Shown here piece by piece: positions 35,545-44,054 of a stretch of 64,000 nt of DNA. The position numbers and the translations under genes were made by a program. Below the pieces are notes generated by a model. The model was not told the origin of the DNA, did no database searches, and saw only the letters and a program-made list of their open reading frames with translations. Source of the stretch: Brucella anthropi ATCC 49188. Lineage in GTDB: Bacteria; Pseudomonadota; Alphaproteobacteria; Rhizobiales; Rhizobiaceae. The DNA is taken from assembly GCF_000017405.1 (NCBI RefSeq), contig NC_009668.1:1328001-1392000 (forward strand). Reading direction: 5' to 3'. The first letter of the stretch is position 1, and the number at the start of each line of letters is the position of its first letter.

Positions 35545-35628
35545 ACGTTATGGAGAAATTGATGCATGAGAACGCTACAAGATAGGCTGCTTTTCCGTGA
35601 TCTGTTTAAATCCAAACAGCACCAATCC

Positions 35629-35742
35629 GCTCCTCCTTTCCCCGTTTCCTTTCACCTGCTCCCACCTTTCCAACGCCCATCTCCCGGTTTCCTCCTTCTA
35701 CCCTCGCTCCGCCCCCTTGTCCCATCTTCCTGTCTCTCCACA
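35629..35742. other. Polypyrimidine tract
   Basis: For about 110 bases the plus strand is almost only C and T (CTCCTCCTTTCCCCGTTTCC...). It ends at the -35 element of the GST promoter. Such asymmetry can favour triplex or unusual DNA structure; no coding meaning is seen. Confidence 0.8.
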
Positions 35743-35771
35743 TTGACAACATACCAACCGGTCGGTATTAT
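35743..35771 (+). promoter_or_regulatory. Consensus promoter with embedded TetR-type operator, upstream of GST gene
   Basis: TTGACA (35743-35748), exactly 17 bases, then TATTAT (35766-35771) is a near-ideal sigma-70 promoter. Its spacer is the palindrome ATACCAACCGGTCGGTAT (35751-35768, one mismatch), typical of TetR-family operators. A repressor bound there would block polymerase. No TetR gene is adjacent. The 130-base leader includes the hairpin TTCCCGAT/ATCGGGAA (35787-35805). Confidence 0.75.
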
Positions 35772-35901
35772 TTAATAGAGGAGATTTTCCCGATCATATC
35801 GGGAACCGCTCAGAGCAAGCGGCAGCAGGCTGCCACTGAACCGGCGCACGGTTTGCAACATACCTTGCGAACAGCCTGTGCTGTAGTGAGGAGGAACCAT
35901 C

Positions 35902-36585
35902 ATGAAAAACGCGTCCACCAACAGCAACAGTCCGAAACGTCCCGTCATCACCGCATTTGAAAATTCGCCTGATCGCGGCCGAGGGATGGCGCGTGACACG
36001 CCCGTTCGATGGGCGCTTGAAGAGACCGGGCAGGACTATGATGTCCGCCTCGTCTCGTTTGAGGCGCTGAAAGCCCACCCCCATCTCGATCTGCAACCTT
36101 TCGGGCAGATACCCACCTATGAAGAGGGTGATCTGGCCCTGTTCGAATCCGGCGCGATCGTGCTTCATATTGCGGAGCAGAACCCCGGCCTTCTGCCGGA
36201 TGACGCCAATGGTCGGGCGCGCGCCATCACATGGATGTTCGCCGCGCATAACACCATCGAGCCAGTGATCCTCGAAAGGGAAGTTGCCGGTTTCGTAGAG
36301 CGCAAGGAAAGCTGGTACGAGCAGCGCATCCCCATCGTGGAAGCGCGTATCCGCAAAAGACTGGATGCCCTTTCCGCCTGTCTTGTCAACAATGACTGGC
36401 TGGAGGGTGCGTTCAGTGCCGGTGATCTTCTGATGGTGACCGTGCTGCGGAGGCTGAAGAGTTCAGGCATATTGAACGATTATCCGAACCTTGCAGCCTA
36501 TGTCGCGCGCGGAGAAGCCCGACCGGCCTTCAAGCGTGCATATGACGCCCAGCACGCGGTTTTCCTCGCCGTGTCGAAAGATTGA
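35902..36585 (+). CDS. Glutathione S-transferase family protein
   Basis: The 227-residue protein has a thioredoxin-like N-terminal domain (TPVRWALEETGQDYDVRLVSF) with the PTYEEGDLALFESGAIVLHI block that holds the cis-Pro and ESxAI motif at about residues 75-93. A helical C-terminal domain contains WLEGAFSAGDLLMVTVLRRL. The N-terminus is longer than usual (about 30 residues), and the usual catalytic Ser/Cys position is not obvious. AGGAGG precedes the ATG. A TetR-controlled promoter upstream suggests induction by an electrophile or drug. Confidence 0.88.
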   Translation: MKNASTNSNSPKRPVITAFENSPDRGRGMARDTPVRWALEETGQDYDVRLVSFEALKAHPHLDLQPFGQIPTYEEGDLALFESGAIVLHIAEQNPGLLPDDANGRARAITWMFAAHNTIEPVILEREVAGFVERKESWYEQRIPIVEARIRKRLDALSACLVNNDWLEGAFSAGDLLMVTVLRRLKSSGILNDYPNLAAYVARGEARPAFKRAYDAQHAVFLAVSKD

Positions 36586-36603
36586 GCCTGTCTTGGCAGG
36601 CAT

Positions 36604-37491
36604 CTATCCACAGTCGAGCTCGCTCAATATCCATTCCCTGAATGCGCGCACCTTTGGCGTATTGCGACGGGATTTGGGATAGACGAGCCAATAAGATCGC
36701 CCATCATCGCCAAGAATATCGAACGGCTGGATAAGCTGGCCGGTAGCGATTTCGATCTGGTGGAAAGCAGGCGTGAGAATGCCCACCCCCTGCCCTGCGA
36801 CTGTCGCCCGACCTTCGATATGCTGCGCTCCGAGCCGGCTCTGCGTATTGCCTTGCATTTGCGGGTTTTCGATCCCCGCCGCCTTGAACCAGATATTCCA
36901 CCACGGATCGCTCACATCGATGATCTTGAGCCGCAGGAGGTCCGCAGGTTCTTTCACCCCGCCTATAGTGGCCGCCAAGGCCGGGCTCAGCATGGGCGTG
37001 AAACTCGCCTTGATGAGCTGATGTGCCTCCAGCCCCGGCCATTTGCCGAAGCCGCTTCTGATCGCGATGTCCACATTAGTCGTCGCAAAATCGATCATGC
37101 TGTCGGACGTATCGAGCCGGACCGCGAGTGACGGATGCCGCATCTGGAACGAGCCGAGCCGATGCGCCAGCCAGTTGGCGGCAAAAGTGGCGAGAACGCT
37201 GATCGACAGCGTACCTTCCGCATCTTCCCGCAGGCTGGCAAAGGCATTGCGCATCGTCTCGAACGCTTCCGTGATCGCGGGAGCAAGCTGCCTGCCAAGT
37301 TCGGTCAGTTCCACCTGTCGCGGCATACGCAGAAACAGGGGCGCGCCGACACGCTCCTCCAATATCTTTATCTGATAGCTGACCGCAGCCTGTGTCATGC
37401 CCAGCTCCTCCGCAGCGCGGGTAAAACTTGCATGGCGGGCGGCGGATTCAAAAACGCGAATGGCCGATAAAGGGGGAAGCGCTGTCGTCAT
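36604..37491 (-). CDS. LysR-family regulator of the GcvA/AmpR type
   Basis: The 295-residue protein has the LysR winged helix (SAIRVFESAARHASFTRAAEELGMTQAAVSYQIKILEERVG, residues about 9-49) and a periplasmic-binding-type effector domain, with the GcvA/AmpR-like AIRSGFGKWPGLEAHQL segment. The ATG at 37491 is chosen; AAGGAGG lies 11 bases upstream, inside the loop of a perfect inverted repeat. An alternative start eight codons earlier lies within that repeat. It is divergent from the 73-residue DUF1127-like gene and convergent with the GST gene. Confidence 0.9.
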   Translation of the reverse strand: MTTALPPLSAIRVFESAARHASFTRAAEELGMTQAAVSYQIKILEERVGAPLFLRMPRQVELTELGRQLAPAITEAFETMRNAFASLREDAEGTLSISVLATFAANWLAHRLGSFQMRHPSLAVRLDTSDSMIDFATTNVDIAIRSGFGKWPGLEAHQLIKASFTPMLSPALAATIGGVKEPADLLRLKIIDVSDPWWNIWFKAAGIENPQMQGNTQSRLGAQHIEGRATVAGQGVGILTPAFHQIEIATGQLIQPFDILGDDGRSYWLVYPKSRRNTPKVRAFREWILSELDCG

Positions 37492-37492
37492 G

Positions 37493-37515
37493 ATGCATAA
37501 GTCCTCCTTATGCAT
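37493..37515. promoter_or_regulatory. Inverted repeat with ribosome site in the loop, LysR gene leader
   Basis: ATGCATAAG/CTTATGCAT flank TCCTC. On the minus strand the loop is GAGGA of the LysR gene's ribosome site. In DNA it resembles a LysR T-N11-A operator with dyad symmetry; in RNA it is a nine-base hairpin exposing the ribosome site. Confidence 0.65.
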
Positions 37516-37621
37516 ACTAATCGAGGTTCGATTGGAAAACAAAGGTTTTCAGGCGCATACCTATAGGCAGAGTTTAACGAGCAGCTGCCTCCCACAGCCG
37601 CTTCATTCGATAGGTGAGATC

Positions 37622-37843
37622 ATGAAAAACGTCGATTCTGCCTGCACAACCGCCACAGCGCCCACGGTCAGCCACGGATCGGAAAGCGGCTGGAGCGCAC
37701 TATTCTCCCGCCTGTTTTCGCGCAAACGTACTCATATCGTCGTTACCGAACATTCGCCGGAATATCTCTTGCGGGATATCGGCATCGGTGATGGGCGCAC
37801 GCAATATTATTCGCGAGACGGCCATAAGCTGCCCGAATGGTAA
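37622..37843 (+). CDS. Small DUF1127-like protein
   Basis: The 73-residue frame starts at ATG 37622 (AGGTGAG upstream). It ends with HSPEYLLRDIGIGDGRTQYY, the 'LL.DIGI' end typical of DUF1127-type proteins; the basic run SRLFSRKRTHIVV precedes it. It is divergent from the LysR gene with 130 bases between, so it is a possible target of that regulator. It ends just before the convergent GntR gene. Function unknown. Confidence 0.65.
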   Translation: MKNVDSACTTATAPTVSHGSESGWSALFSRLFSRKRTHIVVTEHSPEYLLRDIGIGDGRTQYYSRDGHKLPEW

Positions 37844-37851
37844 TGATTGCG

Positions 37852-38517
37852 TCACGTGCTGATGACGGCAAAGCCCCGCGCCTTGAGGCCGCGCCGGTCC
37901 TCGTGCAGACTATTGACGAGGCGGCTGCGGCTTCCGTCCAGATGCGCGCTCATCAACGCCGTCGCCTTATCGGTATTTCCTTCGCGCACCGCATCGAGAA
38001 TGGAGCGGTGTTCGGCCCATGCGCGAGCGAGCGCCGCCTCGTCGCGCACTTCCAGCCAGCGCGCCCGGGAGAGGCGCTGCATAGCATCGCGCACGCCACG
38101 GCTGAGAAACTCGTTGCCGGACAGGCGCGCCAGTTCGATATGAAAATCCATGCCGATCCGGTGCCATTCCTCGCGCGATGTGTCCGCATCACAGCTGTCC
38201 AGCATCGCTAGAATCAGCTCCACACCACTGCGATCTTCAAGCGCGCAGGTGAGCTTTAACGCGGCAATTTCCAGCGCTTCACGATAGACACCGATTTGTT
38301 CAATTTCGCTGAGATTGATTGGCGAGACCGTCCAGCCGCGCCCTTCACGACAGATCAGGCCTTCCGCCTCCAGCCGCAGAAGCGCTGCCCGGATCGGCGT
38401 GCGTGAGGCTTCAAACTGCGCCTCGATCCAGCGCTCGGTCAAACGTTCGCCCGGCCCCAGTTCCAGACCGAGGATCATGTCGCGAAGCTGCGTCTCAACC
38501 TGCCTCATCTGTGACAT
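37852..38517 (-). CDS. GntR/FadR-family transcriptional regulator
   Basis: The 221-residue regulator has the GntR helix-turn-helix (LRDMILGLELGPGERLTERWIEAQFEASRTPIRAALLRLEAEGLI, residues 11-55) and the FCD ligand domain. In that domain Asp, His and His residues (EEWHRIGMDFHIELARLSGN and WAEHRSILDAVREGN) suggest metal-dependent effector binding. It is divergent from the MFS transporter at 38742. The overlapping palindromes at 38691-38720 are likely operators. Confidence 0.9.
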   Translation of the reverse strand: MSQMRQVETQLRDMILGLELGPGERLTERWIEAQFEASRTPIRAALLRLEAEGLICREGRGWTVSPINLSEIEQIGVYREALEIAALKLTCALEDRSGVELILAMLDSCDADTSREEWHRIGMDFHIELARLSGNEFLSRGVRDAMQRLSRARWLEVRDEAALARAWAEHRSILDAVREGNTDKATALMSAHLDGSRSRLVNSLHEDRRGLKARGFAVIST

Positions 38518-38537
38518 TGGCGACCATTCTCCATTTT

Positions 38538-38643
38538 AGAGCATAATCCGACCGGAGTGAAACGAGGATCGATAAGATTATGCTTCAAATAAAAGGGCTT
38601 AGAGAGCGTTTTGATCTGATACAATCAGAACAAAACGCTCTCT
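38538..38643. repeat. Two intergenic inverted repeats before the MFS gene
   Basis: GCATAATC...GATTATGC (38541-38583) is followed by the perfect AGAGAGCGTTTTG/CAAAACGCTCTCT (38601-38643). Both belong to the repeat families seen elsewhere in the window, with AGAGC edges. Confidence 0.85.
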
Positions 38644-38690
38644 AAGGCAGCGCTGCAATTGACAAGCCTCATCAACAGGCGCATTCATGC

Positions 38691-38720
38691 ATACCGTTTT
38701 GGTATCCCAAAATGGAATAC
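38691..38720. promoter_or_regulatory. Overlapping GntR-type palindromes
   Basis: ATACC-GTTTT-GGTAT (38691-38705), TTTTGG-TATC-CCAAAA (38697-38712) and GTATCCC-AAAAT-GGAATAC (38702-38720) overlap. They repeat GGTAT/ATACC half-sites in phase, as expected for a FadR/GntR-family operator. The site sits immediately before the MFS start at 38742. Confidence 0.6.
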
Positions 38721-38741
38721 ATTGCAATCGCGAGACATGAC

Positions 38742-40007
38742 ATGAGCACCGCCCAAGCCGCTGCAAGCGACGAAACCGTCGCTGCAGCCCGCCAGGAAAA
38801 TATGGCCGTCGAAGATAATCACGAGCGCTACTGGAAGCAGAATCTGCTGATCTGCCTCATCGGTTCGTTCACGACGCTCATTGCCATGTCGCTCCTCCTC
38901 CCCTTCCTGCCGCTCTATGTGGAACAATTGGGCGTCACCGATCACGCGGCAATCGTGCAGTGGTCAGGTATCGCTTACGGCGCCACCTTTCTGGCAGCAG
39001 CCTTCGTCGCGCCGCTGTGGGGCAGGCTCGGCGACCGCTATGGACGTAAGCTGATGCTGATCCGCGCCAGCCTCGGCATGGCCATCGCCATGTCGCTGAT
39101 CGGCATGGTGACGAGTGTCTGGCAGCTGGTGGCGCTGCGCCTGTTCGTGGGCATCGCAGGCGGCTATTCGTCCGGCTCGATGATCCTCGTCGCTACCCAG
39201 ACGCCAAAAGAAAAGACCGGTTGGGCGCTGGGCGCGCTTTCGGCTGGCATCATGGCGGGCAATCTGGCCGGCCCGCTGCTCGGCGGCGCTTTGCCGCCGC
39301 TGATCGGCATTCGCGCAACCTTCTGGCTAGCTGGTGGCGTGATCTTTCTCACCTTTCTGGCCACCACCTTTCTGATCCGCGAAGAGCGCAAGCCACCGAA
39401 GCCGACCAAAGAGCAGAAGGCGGAATCCATCTGGGCTGCCATTCCTGACAGGAAACCGGTTATCGCCATGCTGGTGACGGGTATGCTGCTGCTTTTTGCC
39501 AATATGTCGATTGAGCCGATCATCACCGTCTATGTGATCCAACTGATGGACGATCAGACGAAAGTGACACTGATTTCCGGCGTGGTGATGGCTGCTGCAG
39601 CCCTCGGCAGCATCATGTCGTCCTCGCGACTGGGGCGCCTTGCCGACCGCATTGGCCACACCCGCGTCATCATCGGGGCACTGTCAGTTTCCGCGCTGCT
39701 TCTGATCCCGCAGGCTTTCGTGACGGAAGCCTGGCAGCTGATCGGCCTGCGTTTTCTGATGGGGCTGGCGCTGGGCGGATTGCTGCCCTGCATCACCAGC
39801 GTCATCCGGCACAATGTGCCCGACCGCGTAGCGGGCGGCATTCTGGGCTATTCCGTCTCGGCCCAATATGTCGGGCAGGTTGCTGGCCCCGTTGCTGGCG
39901 GTTTCGTCGGCGGTCACTTCGGCATGCGTTCCGTTTTTCTCGGCACATGCCTGATTATGGCTCTCGGCGCATTTTATAACTGGACCGTCCTGCGCAAGAA
40001 CCGATAA
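38742..40007 (+). CDS. MFS multidrug-type transporter
   Basis: Starting at ATG 38742 the protein has 421 residues and 12 membrane spans, with the MFS loop WGRLGDRYGRKLMLIRASLG and the second-half counterpart RLGRLADRIGHTRVIIGAL. TM5 has GGYSSGSMILVATQTPKEKTGWALGAL, resembling antiporter motif C (MdtG/multidrug group). The ATG at 38712 overlaps the putative operator and is less likely. It is divergent from the GntR regulator, so it is a likely efflux or uptake target of it. Confidence 0.87.
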   Translation: MSTAQAAASDETVAAARQENMAVEDNHERYWKQNLLICLIGSFTTLIAMSLLLPFLPLYVEQLGVTDHAAIVQWSGIAYGATFLAAAFVAPLWGRLGDRYGRKLMLIRASLGMAIAMSLIGMVTSVWQLVALRLFVGIAGGYSSGSMILVATQTPKEKTGWALGALSAGIMAGNLAGPLLGGALPPLIGIRATFWLAGGVIFLTFLATTFLIREERKPPKPTKEQKAESIWAAIPDRKPVIAMLVTGMLLLFANMSIEPIITVYVIQLMDDQTKVTLISGVVMAAAALGSIMSSSRLGRLADRIGHTRVIIGALSVSALLLIPQAFVTEAWQLIGLRFLMGLALGGLLPCITSVIRHNVPDRVAGGILGYSVSAQYVGQVAGPVAGGFVGGHFGMRSVFLGTCLIMALGAFYNWTVLRKNR

Positions 40008-40051
40008 TTTCGGCCATCTCCCGAATCCGCAAAACCCACGGCAGAATCAGA

Positions 40052-40702
40052 ATGACAGCACATATCTTCGCGCCTTTCGCAACGCTTGCCGAAAGGCTGC
40101 TGCCTCATGCGCTCGAACACGGCGAGGACGGGTCACATGACCTGTCCCACCTTGCCCGTGTTTGGAAAAATGCCGCTGCGATCCAGCGTCAGGAAGGCGG
40201 CGATGCCGAAGTGCTTTGCGCCGCAGCCCTGCTGCATGACTGCGTGAGCGTGGAGAAGAATTCGCCCGACAGAAATCGCGCCTCGCGTCTGGCGGCAGAA
40301 AAGGCAATAACCTTGCTGCGGAACCTCGGCTGGAATGACGCTCGCATCGACCTCGCCGCCCATGCCATCGAGGCGCACAGCTTTTCAGCCAATATCGAGC
40401 CTGTCACGATGGAAGCGAAAATCCTGCAGGATGCGGACCGGCTTGATGCCATTGGCGTGATTGGAGCTGCCCGGTGTTTCTACATTGCGGGCCGCATGGG
40501 CAGTGCGCTTTACGACTGGCGCGATCCACACGCCGAAAACCGCCCGCTGGACGACAAACTTTTCGCGCTCGACCATTTCCGCACCAAACTGTTCGGCCTC
40601 GCCTCCGGTTTCAAGACGGAAACCGGAAAGCTCATGGCCGCCGAACGGCACAGGCGGCTGGAAGCCATTTTTGATGACTTCCTTGCCGAAGCCGATGGCT
40701 AG
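40052..40702 (+). CDS. HD-domain phosphohydrolase (YedJ-like)
   Basis: The 216-residue protein has an HD metal site: HDLSHLARVWKNAAAIQ (His, about 29-45), CAAALLHDCVSVEKNS (HD, about 59-74), IEAHSFS and ILQDADRLDAIG (Asp, about 125-136). This pattern matches YedJ/YpgQ-type pyrophosphohydrolases of small nucleotides. It has no strong ribosome site and follows the MFS gene by 44 bases. Its stop overlaps by four bases with that of the convergent SDR gene. Confidence 0.87.
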   Translation: MTAHIFAPFATLAERLLPHALEHGEDGSHDLSHLARVWKNAAAIQRQEGGDAEVLCAAALLHDCVSVEKNSPDRNRASRLAAEKAITLLRNLGWNDARIDLAAHAIEAHSFSANIEPVTMEAKILQDADRLDAIGVIGAARCFYIAGRMGSALYDWRDPHAENRPLDDKLFALDHFRTKLFGLASGFKTETGKLMAAERHRRLEAIFDDFLAEADG

Positions 40703-41448
40703 ATTGAGTAACCACCGTCGATATTAAGTGCCGTACCCGTCACCATGGAGGCGGCGTCCGAGGCCAGCCAGAGTGCAGCTTCGGCCACATCCTCCGGCGT
40801 CGAAAACCGATTGAGGGGAATGGTGGCCTTGAGTGCTGCACGAGCCTCCGGCGTGTCCTCCTCCAGAAACAGTTTCAGTGCCTCACCGTCGCTTTCGGCC
40901 GGGCAGATGCAGTTCACGCGGATATTCTTGTCCGCGAGTTCCAGCGCCATCGCCTTGGTCGCGCTGATGATCCAGCCCTTGGACGCGCTGTACCAGACGA
41001 GACCCTTGCGCGGACGCAGCGCGGTTGCCGAAGCCGTGTTGATGATGACGCCTCCGCCCTGATGCTCCATGATCGGTACAACGATCTGCGTCGAATAATA
41101 AAGCGCCTTCATATTCACGGACGCGATCAGGTCGAAACTGTCCTCCGTCACTTCGGTCAGCGGCATGTTGCGATGCGTAAAACCGGCATTGTTGATCATG
41201 ATGTCGATGCGGCCGAACGTTTCGAAGGCTGTGCGCGCCACGCGCTCCATGTCGTCCTTGCGCGAGACATCGGCCTGCACGGAAAGAGCGTTCTTGCCGA
41301 TATCGGCAAGCTCATCCTCGACACGCTTCACGTTCACATCGGCGAGAACGACCTTTGCACCTTCGGCTGCAAATCGGCGCGCCATGCCTGAACCGAAGCC
41401 CGAGCCGGCACCGGTGATGATTGCGACCTTATCCTGCAGCCTCTTCAT
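40699..41448 (-). CDS. Short-chain dehydrogenase/reductase
   Basis: The 249-residue SDR starts at ATG 41448 (AAGGAG upstream). It has NAD-binding TGAGSGFG (residues 12-19), NNAG (near 87-90), the catalytic Ser in ASATALR, and YSASK (Tyr-x3-Lys near 155-159). The C-terminal GTALNIDGGYSI is typical of classical SDRs. The substrate is unknown: 3-ketoacyl-type, glucose or alcohol substrates all occur in this group. The gene is monocistronic, divergent from zwf. Confidence 0.9.
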   Translation of the reverse strand: MKRLQDKVAIITGAGSGFGSGMARRFAAEGAKVVLADVNVKRVEDELADIGKNALSVQADVSRKDDMERVARTAFETFGRIDIMINNAGFTHRNMPLTEVTEDSFDLIASVNMKALYYSTQIVVPIMEHQGGGVIINTASATALRPRKGLVWYSASKGWIISATKAMALELADKNIRVNCICPAESDGEALKLFLEEDTPEARAALKATIPLNRFSTPEDVAEAALWLASDAASMVTGTALNIDGGYSI

Positions 41449-41721
41449 GTCATTCTCCTTTTGAGCATTTCCAGTAAAGTGCAATCACTTGAATCCAGAT
41501 TATTTGTTTCAATATGGCGTAAAGAGCCTGAACCAAAATGAACATGTCATGTATGCACAACCCGTTAATCCGTCAATTATGGCAGGGCGCCTTCAATTTC
41601 GTGCGATTGCAGCATTGCGACTGTTGAATTTAAATCGATTAGATAATAGACAAGGGCAGCTTGAAAATCGCATGCTGCCCACAGGCAGACTGATTTGCGC
41701 AAGAAGAGAAGAGAGCGATAG

Positions 41722-43197
41722 ATGACCAGCCAGACAATTCCGGTAGAGCCTTTCGACTGCATCGTGTTCGGCGGTTCCGGCGATCTTGCCGAACGCAAGC
41801 TCATTCCGGCACTGTATCAGCGTCAGCGTGCAGGCCAGCTCACCGACCCAACGCGCATCATCGGCGCATCGCGCAGTGCCATGACCGATGAGGAATATCG
41901 GCAGTTCGCACGCGATGCCATCCACGAGCATGTGAAGGCTTCGGAAGTCGACGAGAAGGAAGTCGACAAGTTTCTCGCCCGTCTCAGCTATGTGGCGGTC
42001 GATGCCAAGTCCGAAGAGGGCTGGGATGCGCTCAAGACGCTGATCGGCAAGAAGCCGGAAAAGATTCGCGCTTTCTATCTCGCCGTCAGCCCCACGCTCT
42101 TCGGTGATATCGCCACGCGCCTCAAGGCGCATGGCCTGATTACCCGCGATACACGCATCATCGTGGAAAAGCCGATCGGTCGCGACCTGGAATCCGCCAT
42201 GGCGCTCAATGATACGCTGGGCAGCGTTTTCCGCGAAGATCAGATTTTCCGCATTGACCACTATCTCGGCAAGGAAACCGTGCAGAACCTGATGGCGCTG
42301 CGCTTTGCCAATGCGCTTTATGAGCCGTTGTGGAACTCTGCCCATATCGACCATGTGCAGATCACGGTTGCCGAATCTGTCGGCCTTGAGGGCCGCGCCG
42401 GTTATTACGACACGGCAGGCGCGCTGCGCGACATGGTGCAGAACCACATTCTTCAGCTGCTCTGCCTTGTGGCCATGGAACCGCCATCCTCGCTGGAGGC
42501 CGATGCCGTCCATGACGAAAAGGTCAAGGTTCTGCGGTCCCTTCAGCCGATTACCAATGCAAATGTCGAAGACTTGACCGTTCGCGGCCAATATCGTGCG
42601 GGCGCATCCGCAGGCGGTCCGGTCAAGGGCTATCTGGAAGACCTCGAAAACAACACCAGCAACACCGAAACCTTTGTGGCGCTGAAAGCTGAAATCGCCA
42701 ACTGGCGCTGGGCTGGCGTGCCGTTCTATCTGCGCACCGGCAAGCGGCTTGCCACGCGCGTTTCGGAAATCGTCGTCACGTTCAAGCCGATCCCGCACTC
42801 CATCTTCGGCGAAAGTGCTGGCAAGGTCATCGCCAACCAGCTTGTCATCCGCCTGCAACCGGATGAAGGCGTGAAGCAGTGGATGATGATCAAGGATCCG
42901 GGTCCGGGCGGTATGCGCCTGCGTCACGTGCCGCTGGATATGAGCTTTGCCGAATCTTTCAGCGAGCGCAATCCGGATGCCTATGAACGTCTCATCATGG
43001 ATGTCGTTCGCGGCAACCAGACCCTTTTCATGCGGCGCGACGAAGTTGAGGCGGCATGGCGCTGGGTCGACCCTATCCTTCAGGGGTGGGAATTGAACAG
43101 CCAGCCTGTGCAGGGCTACACAGCAGGAACTTGGGGACCGTCATCGTCCATCGCGCTCATTGAGCGTGACGGACGCACATGGCACGAAAGCCTCTAG
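41722..43197 (+). CDS. zwf: Glucose-6-phosphate 1-dehydrogenase
   Basis: The 491-residue enzyme oxidises glucose-6-phosphate to 6-phosphogluconolactone with NAD(P)+. GGSGDLAERKLIPALY (about 13-28) is the coenzyme motif and RIDHYLGKETVQNLMALRF (about 177-195) the substrate and catalytic His block; EKPIGRDL is also present. It is first in zwf-pgl-edd, the Entner-Doudoroff route. Its TAG stop is formed by the TAGAGC edge of an intergenic repeat. Confidence 0.97.
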   Translation: MTSQTIPVEPFDCIVFGGSGDLAERKLIPALYQRQRAGQLTDPTRIIGASRSAMTDEEYRQFARDAIHEHVKASEVDEKEVDKFLARLSYVAVDAKSEEGWDALKTLIGKKPEKIRAFYLAVSPTLFGDIATRLKAHGLITRDTRIIVEKPIGRDLESAMALNDTLGSVFREDQIFRIDHYLGKETVQNLMALRFANALYEPLWNSAHIDHVQITVAESVGLEGRAGYYDTAGALRDMVQNHILQLLCLVAMEPPSSLEADAVHDEKVKVLRSLQPITNANVEDLTVRGQYRAGASAGGPVKGYLEDLENNTSNTETFVALKAEIANWRWAGVPFYLRTGKRLATRVSEIVVTFKPIPHSIFGESAGKVIANQLVIRLQPDEGVKQWMMIKDPGPGGMRLRHVPLDMSFAESFSERNPDAYERLIMDVVRGNQTLFMRRDEVEAAWRWVDPILQGWELNSQPVQGYTAGTWGPSSSIALIERDGRTWHESL

Positions 43198-43296
43198 AGC
43201 GCATCCCGAAAAGTGTGAAACGGTTTTCGGAAAAGATGCGCGTCAAAACAAAGAGATAGAGCGGCTTCACGATTTTATCTGATTGAAACCGCTCTG
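43196..43296. repeat. Palindromic intergenic repeat between zwf and pgl
   Basis: AGAGCGCATCCCGAAAAGTG...GATGCGCGTC is followed by AGAGCGG...CCGCTCT. It is nearly identical in its left half to the elements at 24774 and 25455. It lies inside the zwf-pgl-edd operon. Confidence 0.9.
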
Positions 43297-43320
43297 GTTT
43301 CTGCTTTGGAAAGGTATGGA

Positions 43321-44019
43321 ATGAGCATTGAACGGCACGATTTTACCAGCGGAACGGAACTGGCGCAGGCATTGTCGGAAGCCATTGCGAACAAGCTGAA
43401 TGCCGCCATCGCTGAACGGGGACAGGCCACCTTGGCCGTCTCTGGCGGCACCACGCCGCTCAAGCTGTTCGAAGTGCTCTCCCGCAAGATGATCGACTGG
43501 AACCTCGTCACGATCACCCTTGTGGATGAGCGTTTCGTCCCCGTCGATAGCGACCGTTCCAACGAAAAGCTGGTGCGCGAGCATCTTTTGCGCGATCATG
43601 CGGGCGTGGCCAAATTCGTCGGCCTTTACAATCCGGCGGCGACGGCCGAAACGGCGGCGCTTGCTGCCGCCAGCCGCATTGATGCGTTGCGTCGTCCTTT
43701 CGACGTGGTGGTGCTTGGCATGGGCAATGATGGTCATACCGCCTCCTTCTTTCCCGGTGCCGACCGGCTTGATCAGGCGATCAACCCGGAAACAAGGGCG
43801 CTTGTGCTGCCGATCCATGCCGAAGGTGCTGGCGAAAAACGTCTGACCCTGACCCTTCCCATCATTGCCGAAGCCGACATGCTGGTTCTGCATATCGAAG
43901 GCGCTGCCAAGCAGGCAACGCTGGAAAAGGCGCTTTCCGGCGATGACGAGAATGAAATGCCCGTGCGGGCTGTCTTCCATCATGCGCGCACACCAATCCA
44001 GCTCTACTGGACAAGTTAA
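43321..44019 (+). CDS. pgl: 6-Phosphogluconolactonase
   Basis: The 232-residue DevB-type enzyme hydrolyses 6-phosphogluconolactone. Visible signatures are [39 protein letters not shown] and [22 protein letters not shown], the last giving the active-site loop. ATG 43321 is preceded by GGAAAGG and matches family length; a start five codons earlier is possible. It lies between zwf and edd. Confidence 0.95.
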   Translation: MSIERHDFTSGTELAQALSEAIANKLNAAIAERGQATLAVSGGTTPLKLFEVLSRKMIDWNLVTITLVDERFVPVDSDRSNEKLVREHLLRDHAGVAKFVGLYNPAATAETAALAAASRIDALRRPFDVVVLGMGNDGHTASFFPGADRLDQAINPETRALVLPIHAEGAGEKRLTLTLPIIAEADMLVLHIEGAAKQATLEKALSGDDENEMPVRAVFHHARTPIQLYWTS

Positions 44020-44054
44020 ATTCGATTCAAGCCAGATTGGCACAGGTGATACCC

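Noticed and set aside
35566..35775. 69-codon frame over the polypyrimidine tract
   Set aside because: Composition follows the C/T tract (repeated Pro, Leu, Ser). It overlaps the GST promoter and operator and has no family resemblance.
37397..37621. Extension of the 73-residue DUF1127-like gene back to 37397
   Set aside because: The added part overlaps the coding region and leader of the divergent LysR gene. ATG 37622 has AGGTGAG upstream.
41534..41623. 29-codon frame MNMSCMHNPL... upstream of zwf
   Set aside because: No ribosome site, no hydrophobic pattern, and no leader-type codon run. Too weak to list as a gene.
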